NCBI GenBank assembly: GCA_036703315.1
Contig: DATNPH010000113.1
Coordinates: 1 to 19,023 of the forward strand
Direction of reading: 5' to 3'
Source of the DNA: DATNPH01 sp036703315
Lineage (GTDB): Bacteria > Cyanobacteriota > Cyanobacteriia > Cyanobacteriales > Coleofasciculaceae
Length of the DNA: 19,023 bases
Position numbers and translations under genes: made by a program. Numbering within the stretch: position 1 is the stretch's first letter; every line of letters starts with the position of its first letter. A model generated the notes under the pieces. It was given only the letters and a program-made list of their open reading frames with translations, was not told the DNA's origin and did no database searches. Below are positions 5,702 to 13,806 of this stretch, in pieces.

Positions 5702-6565
5702 ATGAAAAAGCCAAAAAATCAATTTAGCCACCTCACAGCAATAGAAAGAACTTACCTGTCATTTCCCACAAAGTTTTTATTGGATAAAAACCTACTGCAA
5801 GGTAAAGTACTAGACTTTGGTTGTGGCTTGGGTAATGATGTTAAGTTATTGCGGCAAAAGGGCTTTGACATTACAGGCTATGACCCTTATTATTTTCCAC
5901 AATACCCTAATAATAAATTCGATACAATAATTTGTTTTTATGTTTTAAATGTTTTGTTCCCTGAAGAACAAGCTAATGTTCTTATGGAAGTTTCACATCT
6001 TTTGAAACCAGGAGGCAAAGCGTATTATGCAGTTAGAAGGGACATAAAAAAGGAAGGTTTTCGAGAACATTACATCCACAAGAAAACTACATATCAGTGT
6101 ATTGTCAAACTTCCCTTTAAATCAATTCACCTAGATGAATATTGCGAGATTTACGAATATATCCATTATAATCACCAAAGAAATTCATCTAATAAGTGTA
6201 TATTCTGTAATCCCCATAAAAATCTAAATTTCCTCACTGAATCAGCAACAGCTTATGCCATGTTTGATGGTTATCCCATAAGTAAAGGTCATGTTTTAAT
6301 TGTCCCAAAACGTCATATTGAAAATTATTTTGAACTGCCATTTAAAGAACAATCTGCTTGCTGGTTTATGGTCAACAAAGTGCAAGAAATTTTAAGTAAA
6401 GAATTTCAGCCTGACGGGTTTAATGTGGGAATGAACATCAATAGAGATGCAGGTCAAGCTATGATGCACGCTAATATCCATATTATTCCTCGTTATCAAG
6501 GTGATGCCGTCGGTGCTAAAGGCGGAATGAGACATGTGATTCCTAAAAGAAAAATTAGGAATTAG
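5702..6565 (+). CDS. SAM-dependent methyltransferase fused to a HIT domain
   Basis: A 287-residue two-domain protein. The N-terminal part (about 1-150) is a class I methyltransferase: motif I VLDFGCGLG (36-44), then GYDPYY at the expected acidic second strand, FDTIICFYVLNV, and LLKPGG before strand 5. The C-terminal part (about 166-287) is a HIT domain, starting CIFC and continuing GYPISKGHVLIVPKRHIEN, GFNVGMNIN and the histidine motif region MMHANIHIIPRYQGD, ending GGMRHVIP. The HIT triad, normally H-x-H-x-H, reads H256-A-N258-I-H260: the middle His, the usual nucleotidyl nucleophile, is Asn. The domain may still bind a nucleotide but should not form the covalent intermediate. The start at 5702 gives MKKPKNQFSH; a 13-residue upstream extension from 5663 is possible. 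DNA here is more AT-rich than its neighbours. The substrate is unknown. Confidence 0.85.
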   Translation: MKKPKNQFSHLTAIERTYLSFPTKFLLDKNLLQGKVLDFGCGLGNDVKLLRQKGFDITGYDPYYFPQYPNNKFDTIICFYVLNVLFPEEQANVLMEVSHLLKPGGKAYYAVRRDIKKEGFREHYIHKKTTYQCIVKLPFKSIHLDEYCEIYEYIHYNHQRNSSNKCIFCNPHKNLNFLTESATAYAMFDGYPISKGHVLIVPKRHIENYFELPFKEQSACWFMVNKVQEILSKEFQPDGFNVGMNINRDAGQAMMHANIHIIPRYQGDAVGAKGGMRHVIPKRKIRN

Positions 6566-6582
6566 GAGAGTCTTCGCCAATG

Positions 6583-6610
6583 CACTGAGGACACAAGCAG
6601 TCCAACAGTG
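6583..6610. other. Small inverted repeat, possible hairpin
   Basis: CACTG-A-GGAC (6583-6592) can pair with GTCC-AA-CAGTG (6600-6610) around a 7-base loop, with a small internal bulge. It sits 17 bp after the methyltransferase-HIT stop. No T-run follows, so it is not a canonical terminator, though it could protect an mRNA end. Confidence 0.35.
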
Positions 6611-6678
6611 AGCGTCGGTTATAGTAATAGCCCACAGCCTACGGCAAAATAAGAAAGAGGTCAACACATGGAGTGGCT

Positions 6679-7254
6679 ATGTCTAAACGCAAAAAGCACA
6701 ATCTCCAATGGCTCAAGGAAACCTTAGAGCTAAAAGAAGACCACAACTGGAAATCAAAGCCAGGAACTCGGATCTTTGTGGCAGGGCGAGGAGCGTTGCG
6801 CTTCGATGTCCCCGACGATTGGCATTTTGAACCAGATACGAAGTCGTTCCGGTTTCTAGACAAAAAGCCGCCGAACGATGATTGCCGCTTAGAAGCTTCT
6901 TTTAATTTACTACCCCCTGGCAACTGGGCAGATTTTCCGCTGGTTCCGTTATTAAAGAAGACGGTTCGAGACGAGGAGCGGAATGTAGTTGAGCGAGGGG
7001 AAGTTGTTCAATTCAAGCGCCAAACAGCCCGCGTCGTTTGGACTCAAATCAAATTTATTGACCCTCAAGAAAACCGCGAAGCCTATTCCCGAATCTGCAT
7101 TGGGCTAGGTTCTGGAGTTCAGTGCCTGATTACTTTTGACTACTGGGTAGACGATGCAGAGCGCCTAATCCCCGTATGGGACACGGTCATGGAATCGTTA
7201 GTTCTAGGGCTTTATATCCGCGATCCTCGAACAGGGCTGGCATTCCCTGATTAG
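6679..7254 (+). CDS. Hypothetical protein, unrecognised
   Basis: A 191-residue soluble protein I do not recognise. The ATG at 6679 is preferred because GGAG (6669-6672) lies 6 bp upstream; an in-frame GTG at 6673 adds two residues. The N-terminus is highly charged (MSKRKKHNLQWLKETLELKE). The rest alternates hydrophobic and charged residues in a beta-strand-like pattern with many Trp and Phe, for example FDVPDDWHFEPDTKSFRFLD, ARVVWTQIKFI and CLITFDYWVDDAERLIPVWD. The C-terminal part, with a single strand-turn-helix ending VMESLVLG, is reminiscent of PsbP/DcrB-like folds, but there is no signal peptide and I would not assign that family. No membrane segment and no catalytic motif were seen. It is preceded by a 113-bp gap and is convergent with the RND gene. 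Confidence 0.7.
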   Translation: MSKRKKHNLQWLKETLELKEDHNWKSKPGTRIFVAGRGALRFDVPDDWHFEPDTKSFRFLDKKPPNDDCRLEASFNLLPPGNWADFPLVPLLKKTVRDEERNVVERGEVVQFKRQTARVVWTQIKFIDPQENREAYSRICIGLGSGVQCLITFDYWVDDAERLIPVWDTVMESLVLGLYIRDPRTGLAFPD

Positions 7255-7318
7255 ACTTGGGGGATCTAAACTGTCAGAGTGTGGTAGCGAGAAAAGCTGG
7301 CGATCTTGATTAGACAAT

Positions 7319-10300
7319 CTACTCCTTTGTAACCTTGATGGGGGTTTGTGCCGTAGTAGAACTCAACTGGGCTGACGTTGGTAAATCAGAATGCGATCGC
7401 CCCTTTCTGCCCAGCTTTTTCCGGAACGACTCCATATACAGATAAAAGACTGGAGTAATATATAGGGTCAGCAGTTGGGAAAACAGCAATCCTCCCACCA
7501 CCGCTAATCCTAGAGGACGACGAGCTTCAGCACCTGCACCAATACCCAAAGCAATGGGTAAAGTACCCATCAACGCTGCCATTGTCGTCATCATAATCGG
7601 GCGGAATCGGACGATACAGGCTTGATAAATTGCCTCAAAAGGTCGTTTCTCTTCCTTCTGTTGAGCTTCAACGGCAAAGTCAATCATCATAATGCCGTTT
7701 TTCTTAACGATGCCTACCAGTAAGATGATGCCGACAAAAGCGTAGATGTTGAGGTCAACATGGAACAACATCAGAGTCAGCAATGCCCCAAATCCAGCGG
7801 AGGGTAAGCTAGAAAGGATCGTAATTGGGTGAATGAAGTTCTCGTAGAGAATTCCCAACACGATATAAATCACTAAGATAGCGACCAGCAGCAGCAATCC
7901 CAAACCCGATAGCGAGGACTGGAACGCCTGTGCCGAACCTTGGAAGCTGGTGCTAACCGTTGCTGGCAAAGTCTCACGGGCAGCTTTGTCGATTACCCCA
8001 GTTACATCACTCAGAGATATCCCTGGTTTTAGGTTAAAGGAAATAGTAACAGCAGAGAGTTGACCCAAGTGGTTAACCGTCAGTGGTCCCACATCCTTAG
8101 TAATGCTTGCCACTGCGTTTAAGGGCACTGCCTGACCTGTGCTAGAGCGGATGTAAAGCAGGTCAAGGGCGCTGGGGTCTTGCTGATACTGCGGAGCTAA
8201 GCCCATGATTACCTGGTACTGGTCTTCCGGGGCAAGAATCGTTGAAACCTGACGACTCCCGTAGGCATTATTCAAGGTGCTTTCAATCTGATTAGCCGTC
8301 AGACCATAAGCTGAAGCTTGGTCTCGGTTAATTTCCACCTTCACTTGGGGATTCTTGACTTCCAGGTCACTGTTAACGTCTTGTAGTTGCGGTAGCTGGC
8401 GCAGCTTCTCTTCCAGGGCAGGCGCGTGTTGGTAGAGGTCTTGCAGGTTCGGGCTAGAGAGGGTGTATTGATACTGCGCCTTCGTCTGTTGACCGCCAAT
8501 GTTAATAGCGGGTGGATTGGTCAAGAACGCCTTAATTCCTGGAATCTTGCTCACCTTGGGTCGCAATTCTTGCACCACATCATCTGCACTTAGATGACCC
8601 AATCCGAATGTATTGGGCTTCACTTGGCGTTGGGAGGGCGGCTTCAACCGGATAAATAAGCGTCCTGAGTTAGCCGCGGCATTAGCTCCCCCCGCACCAA
8701 CACTAGAGTTGACCCCCTCTACATTAGGGTCGCGGCGCACAATATCCGCCACTTGCTGTTGGTGTTTGACCATCTCGTCAAAGGAAATATCCTGAGCTGC
8801 TTGTGTTGAGGCAGTAACTTGCCCAGTGTCACCGTTGGGAATGAAACCCTTCGGGACGATCATAAACAGGTACACCGTAGCTACGAGAATCGCGGCAGAA
8901 ATAACCATCGTCGTGCGATGGTACTTCATTGCTTTTTTCAGGCTCCAATCATAAACCGCTAGCATTGCCTCAAAAAAACGCTCTGAAGCATCGTACAAGC
9001 GGCTTTTCCAATTTTTTCGGTTTTTAGCTTTTGGGGCGCGAGGGTCGGAGGTCTCCTCCGACCTTAAGTAGCGCTCTGGCTTGGGGATTGAAGAGTATCC
9101 ATTTTTCCCATTTCCCCTGCTCTCCATCTCTTCCTGCTCCTCCTGCTTCTGATGCGATGCACCCAAGAAGCGACTACATAGCATGGGCGTCAGCGTTAGA
9201 GAGATAAAGCCAGACATCAAAATTGCCACCGTCATCGTGACAGCAAACTCGCGAAACAGTCGCCCCAAAATGCCACCCATGAACATTACGGGAATGAACA
9301 CTGCCACTAGGGACAGAGTCATTGATAAAATCGTGAAGCCGATTTCTCTAGAGCCATTCAGGGCAGCTTGAAAGCGACTCTCCCCCATCTCCATGTGGCG
9401 GACAATGTTTTCCAGCATTACCACCGCATCATCCACCACGAAGCCGACAGCGAGGGTCAGCGCCATCAACGAGAGGTTATCCAGGGAGTAGTTTAGGAGT
9501 ACCATGACGCCAAACGTCGCCACCAGTGACAGAGGCACTGCCAAACTGGGAATGACTGTGGCGCTTAGGTTACGTAGAAATAGGAAGATGACCAGCACCA
9601 CTAGGCAGATAGTCAGAATTAGGGTGAACTGCACGTCATCAACCGACTCTTTGATCGGCTCAGAGCGATCAAAAAGAATTTCCATGTTCACCGCTGCTGG
9701 GATTTGATTGCGGAACGTGGGCAAGATTTTCTTGATTTCCTGCACCACTTCTACGGTGTTTGTTCCGGGTTGTCGCTGCACGGCTAAGACAATCGACCGA
9801 GTGCCGTTATACCAGCTAGCCACCTTGTCATTCTCGACGCTATCGAGGACTTGCCCTAGTTCCCCAAGTTGCACCGAGACTCCGTTGCGGTTAGTCACAG
9901 ATAATGAGCGATAAGCCTCGGCATTGTTCAGTTGCCCGTTTGCCTGGATTGTGTAGTTCTGCTGCTTACCGTAGAGTGTCCCAGTGGGTAAATTAGCATT
10001 GCCCTGAGCGATCGCTGTTCCTACTTCATCCACTCCTATTCCCTTAGCACTCAGCGATTGGGGGTCTAGATAAATGCGAACGGCGTACTTCTGGGAACCA
10101 TAAACCTGCACCTGTGCCACACCATTCACCATCGACAGGCGCTGCGCCAGCATCGTCTCTGCATACTTATCCACTTCTGACAAGGGCAAAAGAGACGAAC
10201 TTAGAGCGATATAAAGAACTGGCTGGTCGGCAGGATTAACCTTACTGTAAGACGGCGGCGTAGGCATATTGGTCGGCAACTGTCTCCCAGCTTTAGAAAT

Positions 10301-10633
10301 TGCCGCCTGCACATCCTGCGCTGCCCCATCAATTTCCCGACTTAAATTAAATTGCAAGGTAATCCTCGTACTCCCCATAGAACTGGTGGAGTTCATCGTG
10401 TCCAATCCGGCAATGCTGGAAAACTGCTTCTCTAAGGGCGTTGCCACTGAAGCCGCCATTGTTTCGGGGCTAGCTCCAGGAAGATTAGCCGTCACCTGAA
10501 TCGTGGGAAAATCGACATTGGGCAAGTCGCTAACAGGCAGCAAGCGGTAACTCATCAACCCAAATATCAAGATGCCAATCATGACCAGTGTGGTCATAAT
10601 GGGGCGGCGGATAAATAGCTCTGAAATGTTCAT
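7319..10633 (-). CDS. RND multidrug efflux permease (AcrB/MdtB type)
   Basis: The inner-membrane proton-driven pump of a tripartite efflux system. The 1104-residue product has the usual duplicated layout: TM1 after NISELFIRRPIM, a large periplasmic loop (about 30-335), a cluster of TM helices with the proton-relay pair D401-D402 (VGFVVDDAVVMLEN), a second half starting YHRTTMVISA (about 571), a second periplasmic loop, and the TM cluster with GIVKKNGIMMIDFA carrying the relay lysine. The ATG at 10633 lies 31 bp after the adaptor stop, so the two form an operon. An unusual feature is a longer central cytoplasmic linker of about 50 low-complexity, charged residues (about 493-545), part of which is encoded by a palindromic element (9041-9065). 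No outer-membrane partner gene is present, so a TolC-like protein encoded elsewhere is presumed. Substrates cannot be predicted. Confidence 0.95.
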   Translation of the reverse strand: MNISELFIRRPIMTTLVMIGILIFGLMSYRLLPVSDLPNVDFPTIQVTANLPGASPETMAASVATPLEKQFSSIAGLDTMNSTSSMGSTRITLQFNLSREIDGAAQDVQAAISKAGRQLPTNMPTPPSYSKVNPADQPVLYIALSSSLLPLSEVDKYAETMLAQRLSMVNGVAQVQVYGSQKYAVRIYLDPQSLSAKGIGVDEVGTAIAQGNANLPTGTLYGKQQNYTIQANGQLNNAEAYRSLSVTNRNGVSVQLGELGQVLDSVENDKVASWYNGTRSIVLAVQRQPGTNTVEVVQEIKKILPTFRNQIPAAVNMEILFDRSEPIKESVDDVQFTLILTICLVVLVIFLFLRNLSATVIPSLAVPLSLVATFGVMVLLNYSLDNLSLMALTLAVGFVVDDAVVMLENIVRHMEMGESRFQAALNGSREIGFTILSMTLSLVAVFIPVMFMGGILGRLFREFAVTMTVAILMSGFISLTLTPMLCSRFLGASHQKQEEQEEMESRGNGKNGYSSIPKPERYLRSEETSDPRAPKAKNRKNWKSRLYDASERFFEAMLAVYDWSLKKAMKYHRTTMVISAAILVATVYLFMIVPKGFIPNGDTGQVTASTQAAQDISFDEMVKHQQQVADIVRRDPNVEGVNSSVGAGGANAAANSGRLFIRLKPPSQRQVKPNTFGLGHLSADDVVQELRPKVSKIPGIKAFLTNPPAINIGGQQTKAQYQYTLSSPNLQDLYQHAPALEEKLRQLPQLQDVNSDLEVKNPQVKVEINRDQASAYGLTANQIESTLNNAYGSRQVSTILAPEDQYQVIMGLAPQYQQDPSALDLLYIRSSTGQAVPLNAVASITKDVGPLTVNHLGQLSAVTISFNLKPGISLSDVTGVIDKAARETLPATVSTSFQGSAQAFQSSLSGLGLLLLVAILVIYIVLGILYENFIHPITILSSLPSAGFGALLTLMLFHVDLNIYAFVGIILLVGIVKKNGIMMIDFAVEAQQKEEKRPFEAIYQACIVRFRPIMMTTMAALMGTLPIALGIGAGAEARRPLGLAVVGGLLFSQLLTLYITPVFYLYMESFRKKLGRKGRSHSDLPTSAQLSSTTAQTPIKVTKE
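9041..9065. repeat. Palindrome inside the RND gene, translated in frame
   Basis: GGTCGGAGG (9043-9051) and CCTCCGACC (9055-9063) are perfect reverse complements around TCT, and the outer base pairs A-T and G-T extend the stem to 9041-9065. Translated on the minus strand it contributes RSEETSDP (about residues 524-531) to the central cytoplasmic linker of the pump. It looks like a dispersed intergenic-type palindrome that entered a coding region at a tolerant site. Confidence 0.65.
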
Positions 10634-10656
10634 TGCTAATAGCTAGTGGGTAATTA

Positions 10657-10677
10657 TTGATTGTTCATTGTTGATTG
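10657..10677. repeat. Degenerate heptamer tandem repeat at the end of the adaptor gene
   Basis: Three 7-bp units TTGATTG, TTCATTG, TTGATTG. The tract overlaps the last codons and stop of the adaptor gene (stop at 10665-10667), so it supplies the C-terminal NQQ and part of the 31-bp spacer before the pump gene. Similar in kind to 1350-1370. Confidence 0.6.
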
Positions 10678-12122
10678 CGCCCCTGCTTTGGGGTGGAGGT
10701 GGGAGCATCGCCCTTGCCATCCTTGCTCCCTTGTTGCTTCACTTCCACCCTTGCCCCTGGTACTAGATTGAATTGACCATCGGTTACGACTTGTTCGCCA
10801 GGTTTCAGTCCTTGTTTAATGACTGTCTCGCTACCAACGGTATTGCCTACCGTAACCGGACGAACTTCTACTGTCTTATCGGGTTTGACGACAAAAACGT
10901 GCTGCCCTTTTTGTCCCGTCTGTAGTGCTTGCTTAGGCACCGTAATCGCATTGGGTTCCTCTGCCAGCTTCAACACCACGTTGAGGATCTGCCCTGGCGT
11001 CAGACGTTCCTGAGGATTGGCAAAGGTGGCTTTTAGTTGGAACGTGCCCGGTATGGGACTATCCGCCCCGCTGCTATCAACAAAGGTGAGTTCACCTCGT
11101 TCGGGACGCCCTTCATCTGTAAACTGCCCATCACCTTTTATAGGCTGGACCTCCACTTCAAGCTTCCTACCCCCAGCCATGTACTTTTTCAGTTCTGGCA
11201 GTGGCAGTTGCTTTTGGGAAATCGAAAAGTTCACATAAATCGGGTGAATCTGGCTGATGACGACTAGTGGGTTGGTGTCATTTGCCTTAACCAGGTTGCC
11301 TTGGTTTACCTTAAGACTACCCGTGCGCCCCTCAATCGGGGCATAAATTGAACTATAAGAAAGTTGTATTTTGGCATTGTCAATCGCGGCTGCATCGGCA
11401 CTGAGGGCGGCTTGAATATTCGCTACATCGGCATTGGCTGCCCCTACAGCGGCTACGGCATTGGCCACTGCATTGCGATCTGCCGTGACTGTCGCCTGTT
11501 GTGTGGCAGCACTCGTTTCAAATTGTTCCGCCTGGGATTGGCTAACCGCCCCCTGACTATATAGATCTCGGTAGCGTTGAGCCTGCACGTTGTTATTTTT
11601 CGCCTGCGCTTCGTCTTTTGCGACGTTCGCTTTCGCTTGATTGACTTGAGCGATCGCTTGCGCTACTTTAGCTTGAGCTTGTTGCAACTGAGCAATATCT
11701 TTTCCTCGGTTGGCTTCAGTTTGCTTGAGTGCTGCCTGTAAGGAACGCGAATCAATTGTGAACAGGAGGTCGCCTTTCTTTACGTCCTGACCTTCTCTGA
11801 AATAGACATTTGTCAATTGACCTCCGATTTGGGAATTGACTGACACAGTGGAATATGCCTGTGCTGTTCCTGTTCCTTGCACTTCAATGGGAATATTTTT
11901 TTGAGTTACAGAGGCAATAACGACAGGTACAGGCCTCTTATTACCTGCTTCCGGTTTGGTTGATTTAGCATCGGAAGCTGCACAAGCAGATAGGCAGGTC
12001 ATACCAACAAGAAGTAACCCTAAGCGTCCGCCAGCGAGGGAACTCAAAGGCAGCCGACGCTGATTAGTTTGAGTAACAAGAGACGAAGACTTCGCCCCCA
12101 ATCGGCGGTAAAGATAGCTCAT
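10665..12122 (-). CDS. RND efflux periplasmic adaptor lipoprotein (membrane fusion protein)
   Basis: Links the inner-membrane pump to an outer-membrane channel. With the ATG at 12122 the product has 485 residues. An upstream GTG (12206) would add 28 residues ahead of the signal and lies beyond the palindrome at 12160-12176, so it is unlikely. The N-terminus has basic residues, then hydrophobic LGLLLVGMTCLSAC with a lipobox L-S-A-C whose lipidated Cys is residue 47. The barrel-sandwich (lipoyl) half is GTGTAQAYSTVSVNSQIGGQ at about 84-103 and on to about 124. A long Ala/Gln-rich helical hairpin follows (about 125-240), then the second lipoyl half (IYAPIEGRTGSLKVNQGN) and beta-barrel and membrane-proximal domains. 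The C-terminus is a low-complexity, charged tail. It is first in the operon with the RND gene, and divergent from the MarR gene. Confidence 0.92.
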   Translation of the reverse strand: MSYLYRRLGAKSSSLVTQTNQRRLPLSSLAGGRLGLLLVGMTCLSACAASDAKSTKPEAGNKRPVPVVIASVTQKNIPIEVQGTGTAQAYSTVSVNSQIGGQLTNVYFREGQDVKKGDLLFTIDSRSLQAALKQTEANRGKDIAQLQQAQAKVAQAIAQVNQAKANVAKDEAQAKNNNVQAQRYRDLYSQGAVSQSQAEQFETSAATQQATVTADRNAVANAVAAVGAANADVANIQAALSADAAAIDNAKIQLSYSSIYAPIEGRTGSLKVNQGNLVKANDTNPLVVISQIHPIYVNFSISQKQLPLPELKKYMAGGRKLEVEVQPIKGDGQFTDEGRPERGELTFVDSSGADSPIPGTFQLKATFANPQERLTPGQILNVVLKLAEEPNAITVPKQALQTGQKGQHVFVVKPDKTVEVRPVTVGNTVGSETVIKQGLKPGEQVVTDGQFNLVPGARVEVKQQGSKDGKGDAPTSTPKQGRNQQ

Positions 12123-12371
12123 GGCAACGAATGTGGGATAGGTTAAGAGCCATAAAAAATGTGATCGCGCATCACATAGCTCTGGTATTAGCTCATCTGG
12201 AAGCACCCTACAGGTACTTCTATCATAATTAATTAGATAAGCTAACAGTTAGTTTTACATACATTTATCACTCACATCCGCCCAACTTGCAAAAAAATGC
12301 TAGAAGAATCCCGCTTAGGCCTATACGCCAATAAACCTGATAGTCTTGATGTTCGGGAGGATAACAATCAA
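12123..12371. promoter_or_regulatory. Divergent efflux/MarR control region with candidate operators
   Basis: This 249-bp region separates the adaptor start from the regulator start. Three symmetric elements stand out: TGTGAT-N5-ATCACA at 12160-12176, the AT palindrome TAATTAATTA at 12226-12235, and CTAACAGTTAG at 12242-12252. MarR proteins bind short AT-rich palindromes as dimers, often between their own gene and a divergent target, so the last two are the best operator candidates. The first resembles a CRP half-site pair, but its spacing is one base longer than the consensus. Confidence 0.45.
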
Positions 12372-12839
12372 ATGAGTTTGGAGCAACCCTCTAAAGAAAT
12401 AACCCCAGAGCAATGTGCTACCGAGGTGATGGAAACCATTCCGTTGGTAATGCAGTTTCTGCGAGGGGAAATGCGGAAAAACTCATCATTATTGTCTGTA
12501 CCTCAATTTCGGTCGCTAGCGTTTCTAGACCGTCATCCGGGTGCTTCGCTTTCCGATTTGGCAGAGCATTTAGGGGTAACTCGTGCCACTGCCTCTGCCA
12601 TTACAGAACGCTTGGTGCAGCGCGACTTAGTAGACCGGACTGAGCGTCCTCAGGAACGCCGACACGTAGTTCTAAAATTGACTCAAGCTGGAGCTGAGTA
12701 TCTCCAGCAAATTCGTGAGGCAACATGTGGCAAAATTGCCCAAATGTTTGTCTGCTTATCAGAGTCTCAGAGGTTGCGTATTGTAGAAGGACTAGCAATA
12801 CTGAGCGATCTATTAGAGAAAACGGAATCTGAACAATAA
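12372..12839 (+). CDS. MarR-family transcriptional regulator
   Basis: A dimeric winged-helix regulator, probably a ligand-responsive repressor of the divergent efflux operon. The ATG at 12372 (155 residues, MSLEQPSKEI) follows a strong GGGAGG at 12355-12360 and gives the usual MarR length. The ATG at 12297 would add 25 residues and has no Shine-Dalgarno. Helix-turn-helix: ASLSDLAEHLGVTRATASAI with the recognition helix in TRATASAITERLVQRDLV. The wing is RTERPQERRHVVLKLT with the conserved D/E-R pattern. N- and C-terminal helices (MQFLRGEMRK and LRIVEGLAILSDLLEK) would form the dimer interface. The effector is unknown; it is likely a substrate of the pump. Confidence 0.9.
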   Translation: MSLEQPSKEITPEQCATEVMETIPLVMQFLRGEMRKNSSLLSVPQFRSLAFLDRHPGASLSDLAEHLGVTRATASAITERLVQRDLVDRTERPQERRHVVLKLTQAGAEYLQQIREATCGKIAQMFVCLSESQRLRIVEGLAILSDLLEKTESEQ

Positions 12840-12947
12840 AAATTCCTTTAGACCTTACGCACCGTAGCGCCAGAACAAGGGTTTGGGATTCTTGCAAACA
12901 GAGCGCCGCTTCGCTATCGCTATTATTATAGGACTGTTAAACTGCAC

Positions 12948-13550
12948 TCAAGGCATTACATCATCAAGCTTTAACTGTAATGCTGAAAGTAGGGGAGATA
13001 CTATGGTTTCACCTAACCAAAATTGTCGTAGCTCGTAGCTATCTTCAACTAGCTGATAAACAGTAAATGTTGGCTGCTTTGGTCTACCGATGAATTGAAT
13101 ACCACCTAACCCTCTAAAATCAGCAATCCAGTATTCGGGAATGCCGAGAAGAGCGTATTCCTCCACTTTACGGGCGTAGTCATCTTGCCAGTTTGCACTA
13201 ATAACTTCAACAACCAGTTTTACGGTGTTGCCATTACAGATAATTGGCTCTTGTTGCCAGAGTGGTTCATCACTAAGTTTTTCTTTGTCTAAAACAATTA
13301 CATCAGGTCGCAAAGCTGTTGCTTCAGCTGCTGGAGGCTTAATCAGACAATTTTTAGGGATTAACCAGTTTAAATTCAATCGCAGAATTTCAGCATATAT
13401 TCTACCCGCTAGGCTTCCGGCAACGGCTTCATGAGGCCCTGTCGGTTCCATGTCTCTTAATTCTCCATTGATGAGTTCGTAGCGCGGGTTGTCACCGTAT
13501 TGCTCAATGAATGCTTCAAAGGTTAGTAGCTTAGGCGACGTGTAGGTCAT
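12948..13550 (-). CDS. Uma2-family (DUF820) nuclease-fold protein
   Basis: A 200-residue Uma2 family protein with a restriction-endonuclease-like fold; these are very numerous in cyanobacterial genomes and their role is not established. The ATG at 13550 gives MTYTSPKLLTFEAFIEQYGD, the usual start; an in-frame extension to 13628 adds 26 unrelated residues. Family marks are RYELINGEL, GPHEAVAGSLAGRI, the PD-(D/E)xK-like residues D83 (ALRPDVIVLD) and E115 (VVEVIS), and K128 (ARKVEEYALLGIPEYWIADF). The putative active-site residues are present, so nothing marks it as dead. It stands alone, convergent with the MarR gene. Confidence 0.88.
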   Translation of the reverse strand: MTYTSPKLLTFEAFIEQYGDNPRYELINGELRDMEPTGPHEAVAGSLAGRIYAEILRLNLNWLIPKNCLIKPPAAEATALRPDVIVLDKEKLSDEPLWQQEPIICNGNTVKLVVEVISANWQDDYARKVEEYALLGIPEYWIADFRGLGGIQFIGRPKQPTFTVYQLVEDSYELRQFWLGETIVSPLLSALQLKLDDVMP

Positions 13551-13806
13551 TGTAGGAAACCAAGGCGGCAACAAACTGATTCTATCGATTGGCTGTAGGG
13601 TTTGGTGGGAGCGATCGCACTCACCCAACAGTCAAAAGAAGTGAGATCGCACCAGTACCTACTTACAGCCAAAACCAACCTACACGAGCGATCGCTCTCT
13701 TCATTCACGCTTAAAATCGCTCACGGATAACTTGCAATTTTAAGCTCCTTGAGTTCTTGCTCCAGACATGGGACTACTCCAACCAATACTGATGTCTAAA
13801 TTCTAT

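Noticed and set aside
6583..6610. tRNA or intrinsic terminator at the inverted repeat
   Set aside because: There is no cloverleaf or TTC-loop pattern and no T-run after the stem; recorded only as a small hairpin.
12160..12176. Canonical CRP binding site
   Set aside because: TGTGA and TCACA are separated by 7 bases, not the 6 of the consensus, so it is kept only as a symmetric element.
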